A stretch of DNA of 23,527 nucleotides from an uncultured beta proteobacterium (GTDB taxonomy: Bacteria > Pseudomonadota > Gammaproteobacteria > Burkholderiales > Burkholderiaceae_C). The notes under the pieces are model-generated. The model made no database searches. It was given only the letters and a program-made list of their open reading frames with translations, and had not been told where the DNA came from. Positions 1-5,737 of this stretch are shown here, one piece after another. Numbering within the stretch: the first letter of the stretch is position 1; each line of letters begins with the position of its first letter. The stretch spans positions 1-23,527 of the forward strand of contig CAJASG010000495.1 of NCBI GenBank assembly GCA_903944555.1. Direction: 5' to 3'. A program made the position numbers and the translations under genes.

Positions 1-350
1 CGTTCACGGCGGTGGCGCTGCTCGATATCGATCAGGCCGAGTTCATGGAAGCTGCGTTTGCTGTTGATGAGCACATAGCCGTCCGGGCGCAGGCCCTGAA
101 ACACGTCGACCTGGTGTAGCAGCGTGGGGTCTTGAACGATCAGGACATCGGGGGCCAGAATGGGTTCGCGCAGGCGAATTTCCTGTTCGTCAATGCGGCA
201 AAACGCCACCACCGGTGCCCCGGTGCGTTCCGAGCCAAAACTGGGAAATGCCTGCGCGTGGCGGCCCTGTTCAAACGCTGCAACCGACAGCATTTCTGCG
301 GCAGTAACCACACCTTGGCCGCCACGGCCATGAATACGAATTTGAAGCAT
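1..350 (-). CDS. 2-oxoacid:acceptor oxidoreductase gamma subunit (PorG-like), 3' end outside the window
   Basis: The minus strand reads from ATG at 350 through the left edge (116 full codons). The protein begins MLQIRIHGRGGQGVVTAAEM and continues with a SFGSERTGAPV segment and APDVLIVQDPTLL. The GRGGQG turn and the SERxGAPV motif are typical of the gamma domain of pyruvate/2-ketoisovalerate:ferredoxin oxidoreductases, which oxidise a 2-oxoacid to acyl-CoA and reduce ferredoxin or flavodoxin in the cytoplasm. The alpha/beta (TPP) and delta (ferredoxin) parts would lie beyond the left edge, either fused or separate. The start is supported by AGGAG eight bases upstream. A perfect FNR box lies 63 bases upstream, which suits an oxygen-sensitive enzyme. 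The substrate (pyruvate, branched-chain or aromatic 2-oxoacid) cannot be told from this part. Confidence 0.85.
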   Translation of the reverse strand, partial: MLQIRIHGRGGQGVVTAAEMLSVAAFEQGRHAQAFPSFGSERTGAPVVAFCRIDEQEIRLREPILAPDVLIVQDPTLLHQVDVFQGLRPDGYVLINSKRSFHELGLIDIEQRHRRE

Positions 351-412
351 CAACCGGACTCCTGTGATGGTCACCAAGAGTGCAATTGTTCGGGCTTGGA
401 TCGACTTTTGGC

Positions 413-426
413 TTGATCTACATCAA
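413..426 (-). promoter_or_regulatory. FNR/ANR box upstream of the oxidoreductase gene
   Basis: TTGATCTACATCAA is an exact match to the FNR-family consensus TTGATNNNNATCAA. Read towards the minus-strand gene starting at 350, a -10-like AACAAT (385-390) follows 22 bases after the box. That is the spacing of a class II FNR-activated promoter and predicts a start near 378. The box is symmetric, so direction comes from the neighbouring gene only. Confidence 0.72.
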
Positions 427-463
427 GTCGCCTTCACATCCTTGCGGCTGAAGCCGGGCGGTC

Positions 464-595
464 TCAGGGTTGCGCGCAGGGGAGTTGGAGCGCGCCGGGG
501 GAGTTATCTTTGTGGGTGGCAAAGCCAACGCTGAGCCAGCCATCATCAAACAGGGCGTCCAGCTTTTTTTGCAGGCCAAGAAGTTTCCAGATCAT
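464..595 (-). CDS. Possible small protein, 43 aa, unknown function
   Basis: An ATG at 595 follows a good ribosome binding site (GAGAGG, about eight bases away) and opens a 43-residue frame beginning MIWKLLGLQKKLDALFDDGW and ending at TGA (464-466). It has an N-terminal amphipathic segment and no recognisable domain. It lies 16 bases after another small frame on the same strand and could be co-transcribed with it. The region 351-903 otherwise holds no clear gene, so these frames are the main candidates. I do not recognise the family, and a chance ORF remains possible. Confidence 0.35.
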   Translation of the reverse strand: MIWKLLGLQKKLDALFDDGWLSVGFATHKDNSPGALQLPCAQP

Positions 596-611
596 GGGCA
601 CATCCTCTCTT

Positions 612-731
612 TTAAAAATGGGGGCGCTTGTGCAGCAGGTGTGCACGCTGCAACGCAATGAATTCCAGTACCCCCCAGACGATGCAAGCGGGCAGGGCGA
701 TAAAACGGACGAATGCTGCATTGCGGGTCAT
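612..731 (-). CDS. Possible small single-pass membrane protein, 39 aa
   Basis: The frame starts at ATG 731 (an in-frame ATG at 746 would add five residues) and ends at TAA (612-614). The protein begins MTRNAAFVRFIALPACIVWG and ends with basic residues (HLLHKRPHF). Residues 6-27 form one hydrophobic helix flanked by positive charge, which looks like a real membrane segment rather than noise. No convincing Shine-Dalgarno sequence precedes either start, which weakens the call. A PhoB-like repeat at 781-798 on the same strand would place a transcription start near 758. The function is unknown. Confidence 0.42.
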   Translation of the reverse strand: MTRNAAFVRFIALPACIVWGVLEFIALQRAHLLHKRPHF

Positions 732-780
732 GGTGGGAGGACTCATTAACGTGAACAGGACTCAAAGTTAATGGGCTTGT

Positions 781-798
781 GTGACACCTTCGTGTCAG
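781..798 (-). promoter_or_regulatory. PhoB-box-like repeat upstream of the small ORFs
   Basis: On the minus strand the heptads CTGACAC and GTGTCAC are 11 bp apart, each 6/7 to CTGTCA(C/T). A weak -10-like TAACTT (765-770) begins 11 bases after the box. The same bases also form a dyad (TGACAC, CTTC, GTGTCA at 782-797), so this may be an unrelated operator or hairpin. It sits between the minus-strand small ORFs and the plus-strand peptidase gene. Confidence 0.35.
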
Positions 799-903
799 TG
801 CAAATTTAAGACACGGTGCCCCCAAATGTTTGTAGGAAGACATGCCAGTCTTGTATGCTTTTGGCCTGCGCGGTGACGTATTCAGCGCAGTACAAAGGCA
901 CTT

Positions 904-1917
904 GTGACACCACCCGAACTTCCCGAACTGCTGGCCCTTGAACGCATCATGGAGCTGGGTGCGAGCCAACTGGAAGCCCGTGTTGTGGGGCGGGTGGCTA
1001 TGCCCCAGGGTGGTGACTATCCCATTCATGCGGTGTCGCTGGGCAATCCGAATCCATCGGTCCCGGCGGTTGGCTATTTTGGGGGCGTACATGGCTTGGA
1101 GCGGATCGGTGCCGAAGTAGTGATTGCCTACTTGCAAAGTCTGGTGATGCGCTTGCAGTGGGACAGCACTTTGCACAAGCAACTGGAGTCGGTGCGCTTG
1201 GTCTTCATGCCGATTGTCAATCCGGGTGGCATGGCACTGGGAACCCGGGCCAACCCGCAGGGGGTGGACTTGATGCGCAACGCGCCCATTGCGTCCGTGG
1301 AGCCGGTGCCATTTTTGGTGGGTGGGCAGCGCATCAGCGCCCGCTTGCCGTGGTATCGGGGGGCCCAGGCTGCACCCATGGAAATCGAGAACAGGGCGGT
1401 GTGCGAGGTGGTCACGCAGGAGTTGCTGAGCCGCAAATTCAGCGTAGCGGTGGACTGCCATTCCGGCTTTGGCGCACGCGACCGCATCTGGTTTCCTTAT
1501 GCGCATACACGCGCACCCATTGCCCATCTGGCCGAAATCCAGGCGCTGAAAAAAATTTTTGTGCAGTCCAACAGCTACCACCGGTACATTTTTGAACCGC
1601 AGAGCCTGCAATATCTGGCGCATGGCGATGTGTGGGACTACCTGTACCAGCGGTCTTGCACCGAGGCGGATCGTGTTTTTTTGCCGCTGACGCTGGAGAT
1701 GGGCTCCTGGTTGTGGGTGAAGAAGAACCCGAGGCAGCTGTTCTCGCGCCATGGCATGTTCAACCCCTTGATTGAGCACCGGCAGCAGCGGGTGTTGCGC
1801 CAGCACCAGTCTTTTCTGGATTTTTTGTCGCGCGCGGCATGTGGCCATTCTCTGTGGTTGCCGACGATGGAAAATAGGGCGCATTTTTACGCACAGGCCT
1901 TGCAGGACTGGTACTGA
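904..1917 (+). CDS. M14-family zinc carboxypeptidase-like protein
   Basis: A 337-aa protein of the M14/succinylglutamate-desuccinylase-like superfamily, expected to hydrolyse a C-terminal amino acid or amide bond with one zinc ion. Visible ligands are H63 and E66 in GGVHGLERIG and H186 in VDCHSGFG. The probable catalytic glutamate is E265 in LTLEMGSW. An NPGG ... GVDLMRN stretch (residues 106-126) resembles the NPDG/GxxLNRN substrate-binding loop of M14 enzymes. There is no signal peptide or membrane segment, so it should be cytoplasmic. GTG 904 is chosen as start because AAAGG lies just upstream and the fold begins soon after. The 3' end overlaps the convergent CHAD gene by 31 bp. The substrate is unknown. 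Confidence 0.8.
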   Translation: MTPPELPELLALERIMELGASQLEARVVGRVAMPQGGDYPIHAVSLGNPNPSVPAVGYFGGVHGLERIGAEVVIAYLQSLVMRLQWDSTLHKQLESVRLVFMPIVNPGGMALGTRANPQGVDLMRNAPIASVEPVPFLVGGQRISARLPWYRGAQAAPMEIENRAVCEVVTQELLSRKFSVAVDCHSGFGARDRIWFPYAHTRAPIAHLAEIQALKKIFVQSNSYHRYIFEPQSLQYLAHGDVWDYLYQRSCTEADRVFLPLTLEMGSWLWVKKNPRQLFSRHGMFNPLIEHRQQRVLRQHQSFLDFLSRAACGHSLWLPTMENRAHFYAQALQDWY

Positions 1918-2744
1918 ACCCCGCGCAGAAAATCTGCCGGGCCACCTTTTAGACTAAGTTCGTCGACCAATGCGCTTGCCAGCGTGATGTCGCGCGCCGC
2001 GCCGATGTGCGCCTGAAGTTCCCTTGCCTGGGCGTACCAGTTCCGGGTGTGCAGCACCGGCAAAAGCGGGTGCAGCGCTTCTATGGCGTAGCGCATGCGC
2101 TTGGCAAGGATGCGCGTGCGGTGCTGGCTTTCGGCATCCACGGCCAATTTCCGCTGGGCCTGCAGTTCCTTATGCAAATGGGCCACGCGGTCGCGGGCCC
2201 ATTGGTGCAGTGTTCCTGCAATTTTGGTATTTGCGCCAGGTGGTCTCTTGGCGATGGGTAGGTCTTTCAGCCATTGTGTGGTGGCCTGCAAGCTGTGCTG
2301 GGTGGATGCCTGTTGCAGCGTGGCCCGCACGGCCTGACGTTGCTGGTGCGCTGCCTGCGTCAGCGTTTGCAGGAGTGCTTGCCAAGCACCGGCGCGGTGG
2401 GCGTCACCCGCTATGTAGGCCTGCGCAAGCGGGGGCAGGGTTTCCTTCAGTGCTACTTCGAGGTTTCTTAGCTTGCCCAACCCGCCCAGCAGTGGCCGCA
2501 GCGGGGCGGTGGGGGGCTTGGCGGTGGTGGGCAGTGTTGGCTTGAAAAGCCAAAGTGCGGTTTTGAAGCGGCGCCAGCCTATCCGCGTGTGGTGCACCAC
2601 CTCCGGGTCTTCCGAGGTGCCGACGTCGGCCAGATGGGTTGCGAATTCACGAAAAGCGTCGTTCAAAACCCATTTTGCTGCCTTGCGCCTGGATAGTTTG
2701 GGGTTCAGTCTGGATGCAAGTAATGGTGTTTCGGGCATGGTCAC
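1887..2744 (-). CDS. CHAD-domain protein (polyphosphate-associated family)
   Basis: A 285-aa, mostly alpha-helical, basic protein with the two CHAD signatures: VHHTRIGWRRFK (residues 50-61) and HRTRILAKRMRYAIEAL (208-224). CHAD proteins carry a conserved basic surface that binds polyphosphate, and several locate to polyphosphate granules. There is no CYTH (triphosphatase) domain, so it is probably a binding or scaffold protein. The start is GTG 2744 or ATG 2738; neither has a strong ribosome binding site (GAAGGA lies about 13 bases before the GTG). It is divergent from the olsB-plcP-agt operon and near ppk and ppx, which fits a polyphosphate role. Its 3' end overlaps the convergent peptidase gene. 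Confidence 0.85.
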   Translation of the reverse strand: MTMPETPLLASRLNPKLSRRKAAKWVLNDAFREFATHLADVGTSEDPEVVHHTRIGWRRFKTALWLFKPTLPTTAKPPTAPLRPLLGGLGKLRNLEVALKETLPPLAQAYIAGDAHRAGAWQALLQTLTQAAHQQRQAVRATLQQASTQHSLQATTQWLKDLPIAKRPPGANTKIAGTLHQWARDRVAHLHKELQAQRKLAVDAESQHRTRILAKRMRYAIEALHPLLPVLHTRNWYAQARELQAHIGAARDITLASALVDELSLKGGPADFLRGVQYQSCKACA

Positions 2745-2792
2745 GGCAGCGGGTTATTCCTTCGCAGTTTGCACATGCGGCCCGTTTTGTTG

Positions 2793-2806
2793 GTGATCTT
2801 TATCAA
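2793..2806. promoter_or_regulatory. Near-consensus FNR-type site between CHAD and olsB-like genes
   Basis: GTGATCTTTATCAA differs from TTGATNNNNATCAA at one base. Its centre is 55 bp from the CHAD start (minus) and 111 bp from the olsB-like start (plus), next to the PhoB-like array. It could link oxygen status to either gene. No matching -10 was identified with confidence. Confidence 0.4.
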
Positions 2807-2813
2807 TGCTGGT

Positions 2814-2853
2814 GTGTCACACATTCTTCATGTTCGTGACTTTCTTGTGTCAT
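2814..2853 (+). promoter_or_regulatory. Candidate PhoB-binding array before the lipid-remodelling operon
   Basis: Four heptads at exact 11-bp steps: GTGTCAC (2814), TCTTCAT (2825), GTGACTT (2836) and GTGTCAT (2847). The first and last match CTGTCA(C/T) at 6/7; the inner two are weak. A CACACT hexamer (2864-2869) sits 11 bases after the array, the spacing seen at the better Pho promoters in this window, predicting a start near 2876 and a leader of about 35 nt. Confidence 0.45.
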
Positions 2854-2910
2854 GTTGCGTCTGCACACTGCGGAGCGGGAGCCGCTTCATAAAGAACACA
2901 GGAGACAACA

Positions 2911-3738
2911 ATGCAGAACTCTGTCAACACACATACCACCACGACCACACCACTGGCGCGGGCGGTCCATTCAATACCTGCCGACGTGCAGTCCGTGCCA
3001 GGCACTGGCGGCAAAGGTCTCTCCGTTACCTGGGCCAGCCACCAAGACGAGGTGCGTGCAGCGCAGCGTCTGCGTTTTGATGTTTTTGCAGGGGAAATGG
3101 GCGCGCGGCTCAATACGCCCATACCGGGCCACGATGTGGATCTGTTTGACAACTACTGTGAGCACCTGATCGTGCGGGACCAACTGACGCAGCAGGTGAT
3201 TGGCACCTACCGTGTGTTGACTCCCGTGCAGGCCAAGCGGGTTGGCAGCACATACAGCGACACCGAGTTCGATTTAACCCGCCTGCGCAGCCTGCGCGAG
3301 CGCATGGTGGAGCTGGGGCGTAGCTGTGTGCACAAGGACTACCGCCATGGTGGCGTCATCATGACGTTGTGGGGTGCTTTGGCCGAGTTCATGGTGCGCA
3401 ACCAGCTCGACACCATGATTGGTTGCGCCAGCGTGCCCATGCTGCACAACGGCATCGTCAGCGGGGACGCCGCCGCCAGCATCTGGCGCCAGGTGCAGGC
3501 CACGCATCTTGCACCCATTGAATACCATGTGCGTCCGCGCCTGCCACTTCCCATTGCGCAATTGGATTCCACCTTGGATGTGGAGCCGCCGGCCCTCATC
3601 AAGGGCTATTTGCGCCTGGGAGCCAAAGTGCTGGGCGCTCCGGCCTGGGACCCAGACTTCAACTCCGCCGACCTGCCTATGCTGATGCGCATCGCCGACT
3701 TGCCCGCACGTTACCGCAAACACTTTTTGGGGGCCTGA
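2911..3738 (+). CDS. olsB: OlsB-like N-acyltransferase (ornithine lipid synthesis)
   Basis: A 275-aa GNAT-fold protein of the OlsB/Acetyltransf_5 type, which transfers a 3-hydroxyacyl chain from acyl-ACP to the amino group of ornithine to form lyso-ornithine lipid at the inner face of the membrane. Family landmarks are AAQRLRFDVFAGEMGA (50-65), VIGTYRVL (96-103), ELGRSCVHKDYR (134-145), IGCASVP (170-176) and ALIKGYLRLGAKV (228-240). These correspond to segments I recall from rhizobial OlsB. ATG 2911 follows AGGAG by six bases. The stop overlaps the next start (TGATG), so translation is coupled to plcP. OlsA, which adds the second acyl chain, is not in the window. A different amino acid acceptor is possible, but the family call is strong. 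Confidence 0.82.
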   Translation: MQNSVNTHTTTTTPLARAVHSIPADVQSVPGTGGKGLSVTWASHQDEVRAAQRLRFDVFAGEMGARLNTPIPGHDVDLFDNYCEHLIVRDQLTQQVIGTYRVLTPVQAKRVGSTYSDTEFDLTRLRSLRERMVELGRSCVHKDYRHGGVIMTLWGALAEFMVRNQLDTMIGCASVPMLHNGIVSGDAAASIWRQVQATHLAPIEYHVRPRLPLPIAQLDSTLDVEPPALIKGYLRLGAKVLGAPAWDPDFNSADLPMLMRIADLPARYRKHFLGA

Positions 3739-4619
3739 TGCGCACCGCCTTCGATGCCATGGGCGCCAATTGGCAGGGGTTGATTGCCAATGCTGCGACG
3801 GACGGCGAAGAAGAGTTGGGGCACCACCGCTTGCGGGCCGTGTTTGTATCCGATATTCACCTTGGTACTGCGGGTTGTCAGGCACAGGCCTTGCTGGATT
3901 TTTTGAAGCACCACCCCAGCGATTCCCTTTATCTGGTGGGCGACATCGTGGACGGCTGGCAGTTGCGTCGCCGCTGGTTTTGGCCGCAGGCGCACAACGA
4001 CGTGGTTCAAAAGCTGCTGCGCCGCGCACGCAAGGGCTGCCGCGTGGTGTTTATTCCGGGTAATCATGACGAGTTTGCCCGTGCGTTTGTGGGGCACCAG
4101 TTCGGCGGAATTGAAGTGCACGCCGACACCGTGCACACCACGGCCGATGGCCGCACTCTGTGGGTGACCCATGGGGATTACTTTGACGGGGTGATTCAGT
4201 GTGCCAAGTGGCTCGCCTATCTGGGTGACAACCTTTACGAATTCACCCTCAAACTCAATCGCCACCTCAACAGCCTGCGGGCCCGTCTGGGCTTGCCCTA
4301 CTGGTCGCTTTCGGCTTACTTGAAGCAGAAGGTGAAAAAGGCATTGAATTACGTCACCGATTTTGAAGTGGCCGTGGCCGGCGAGGCCCGGGCGCGCGGG
4401 CACCACGGTGTGGTGTGTGGTCACATTCACCGGGCCGAAATGCGTGACATCAACGGCACCCTGTATTGCAATGATGGTGACTGGGTGGAGAGCCGCAGCG
4501 CCCTGGTGGAGCATATGGATGGCCGCCTGGAGCTGATCCATTGGGCGGGCGCACCTGCCCGCCCAGAAATGGCTCCCCGTATAGAGATTCAAAAACAATG
4601 GACGGAGACCCCCGCATGA
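3738..4619 (+). CDS. plcP: PlcP-like metallophosphoesterase (phospholipase C for lipid remodelling)
   Basis: A 293-aa calcineurin-like phosphoesterase. The two-metal motifs are all present: SDIHLG (38-43), VGDIVDGW (67-74), GNHDE (108-112), THGD (144-147) and GHIH (228-231). Such proteins are often labelled UDP-2,3-diacylglucosamine hydrolase, but the stretches WPQAHNDVVQKLLRRARKG (82-100), FGGIEV (122-127) and RLGLPYWSLS (183-192) resemble the rhizobial phospholipase C PlcP, which cleaves membrane phospholipid to diacylglycerol during phosphate starvation. There is no signal peptide. Its position between OlsB-like and GT4 genes, with overlaps on both sides, supports PlcP over LpxH. The substrate (PE, PG or other) cannot be read from sequence. 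Confidence 0.8.
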   Translation: MRTAFDAMGANWQGLIANAATDGEEELGHHRLRAVFVSDIHLGTAGCQAQALLDFLKHHPSDSLYLVGDIVDGWQLRRRWFWPQAHNDVVQKLLRRARKGCRVVFIPGNHDEFARAFVGHQFGGIEVHADTVHTTADGRTLWVTHGDYFDGVIQCAKWLAYLGDNLYEFTLKLNRHLNSLRARLGLPYWSLSAYLKQKVKKALNYVTDFEVAVAGEARARGHHGVVCGHIHRAEMRDINGTLYCNDGDWVESRSALVEHMDGRLELIHWAGAPARPEMAPRIEIQKQWTETPA

Positions 4620-5680
4620 AACTCGCATTGGTAACCGATGCATGGCAACCCCAAGTCAACGGTGTCGTGACGACGCTGGTGGAACTGGTGCGCGAAATGG
4701 AGACACTCGGGCACCAGGTGACCGTGATTCACCCCGGCTTGTTCACCACGCGGCCCTGCCCAGGCTACGATGGCATCGACCTCGCCGTACGCCCTGCCAA
4801 GCCACTGGCTGCACAACTTGATGCCTTGGCGCCGGATGCTGTGCATATTGCTACGGAAGGGCCCTTGGGCTGGGCGGCGCGACGGTATTGCATTCGCAAT
4901 AAGTTGGGTTTCACCACGGCATTTCACACCCGGTTTCCCGAGATTTTGAAGGCGGCCCTGAAAGTGCCGCTGTGGCTGGGTTATGCCGTATTTCGGCATT
5001 TTCACAAGCCCTCGTCCGGGGTCATGGTGCCAACCCCCAGTGTGCTGCGCATGCTGGAGGGTCGCGGGTTCAAGAATCTGCGCAGTTGGACCCATGGGGT
5101 CGACATGGACCTGTTCACCTACCAAGAAGCACCGGAGGTCTATCCTGCGCTGGGAACGCTGGCGCGCCCGGTGTCGTTGTTTGTAGGGCGGGTTTCCTAC
5201 GAGAAGAATATCGATGCGTTTCTCAAGCTCGATGTTCCGGGCACTAAGGTGGTGTGTGGGGTGGGGCCGCTGGAAGTGTCGTTGCGGGAACGTTACCCGC
5301 ACGTCCGGTGGCTGGGTCTGTTGCCCCGCGATGAGTTGGCACAGGTCTATGCGGCGGCGGATGTTTTTGTGATGCCCAGCCAGTCGGAAACCTTTGGTCT
5401 GGTGATGTTGGAGTCAATGGCTTGCGGCACGCCTGTTGCCGCGTTCCCGGTAGAGGGGCCGCTGGAAGTCGTGGGCGCACCGGCACGGGGCGGGGTGCTG
5501 GACAATGACTTGGCGGCTGGGTGGTACCGCGCACTTGCGCTGCCGCGCCACGAGGCCCGTGCGCGTGCGATGGACTTCAGTTGGGCTTACGCCTCCTTGC
5601 TATTCTTGGGGCATTTGGTGCCTGCCAAGCGGGGGCAGGTGTTTGATCGGATTGCAATATCGCACAGGGCTGTCACATAA
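4616..5680 (+). CDS. GT4 glycosyltransferase, probable glycolipid synthase (Agt-like)
   Basis: A 354-aa GT-B fold enzyme. The N-terminal half begins MKLALVTDAWQPQVNGVVTT, a glycine-containing loop typical of GT4. HIATEGPLGWAARR (77-90) and TAFHTRFPE (101-109) follow. The nucleotide-sugar half has FVGRVSYEKN (189-198) and the E-x7-E motif from E258 to E266 in SETFGLVMLES. Paired with PlcP, this class (Agt) glycosylates the diacylglycerol released by PlcP to make phosphate-free glycolipid at the cytoplasmic membrane. ATG 4616 is chosen because it overlaps the plcP stop (ATGA) and has GGAG nearby; an upstream in-frame ATG at 4541 lies inside plcP. The sugar donor is unknown. The stop lies inside the ppk Pho box. 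Confidence 0.8.
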   Translation: MKLALVTDAWQPQVNGVVTTLVELVREMETLGHQVTVIHPGLFTTRPCPGYDGIDLAVRPAKPLAAQLDALAPDAVHIATEGPLGWAARRYCIRNKLGFTTAFHTRFPEILKAALKVPLWLGYAVFRHFHKPSSGVMVPTPSVLRMLEGRGFKNLRSWTHGVDMDLFTYQEAPEVYPALGTLARPVSLFVGRVSYEKNIDAFLKLDVPGTKVVCGVGPLEVSLRERYPHVRWLGLLPRDELAQVYAAADVFVMPSQSETFGLVMLESMACGTPVAAFPVEGPLEVVGAPARGGVLDNDLAAGWYRALALPRHEARARAMDFSWAYASLLFLGHLVPAKRGQVFDRIAISHRAVT

Positions 5681-5703
5681 CTGTCATCTAATACGTCAAC
5701 AAT
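5670..5703 (+). promoter_or_regulatory. Pho promoter of ppk
   Basis: The 18-bp PhoB box CTGTCACATAACTGTCAT (5670-5687) matches both heptads of the CTGTCA(C/T) consensus exactly and has the AT-rich spacer. A -10-like AACAAT (5698-5703) starts 11 bases after the box, giving a predicted start near 5710. The box overlaps the stop codon of the upstream glycosyltransferase. Confidence 0.8.
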
Positions 5704-5721
5704 CCTTCATTGCTTTGTCAT
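5704..5721 (+). promoter_or_regulatory. Second PhoB-like heptad pair in the ppk leader
   Basis: CCTTCAT (5704) and TTGTCAT (5715) are 11 bp apart and match the heptad at 5/7 and 6/7. They lie downstream of the predicted start and are out of 11-bp phase with the main box by one base. If bound, they would more likely modulate than activate. Confidence 0.2.
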
Positions 5722-5737
5722 AGTCAGGTCTGCATTT

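Noticed and set aside
837..852. Dyad AAGAC, ATGCCA, GTCTT upstream of the peptidase gene
   Set aside because: Only 5-bp arms, frequent by chance; no regulator family matched.
592..1884. Long 430-aa open frame on the minus strand opposite the peptidase gene
   Set aside because: It lies antisense to a gene with clear zinc-peptidase motifs, shows no domain of its own and is rich in H, R and P as expected for a shadow frame.
3738..4619. Assignment of the phosphoesterase as LpxH (UDP-2,3-diacylglucosamine hydrolase)
   Set aside because: The metal motifs are shared, but the WPQAHNDVVQKLLRRARKG region, the length and the OlsB/GT4 neighbours fit PlcP better.
3274..4643. Long minus-strand frames (3274-4029 and 3711-4643) opposite olsB and plcP
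   Set aside because: The plus strand encodes recognisable OlsB- and PlcP-like proteins with all motifs; the opposite frames show no domain.
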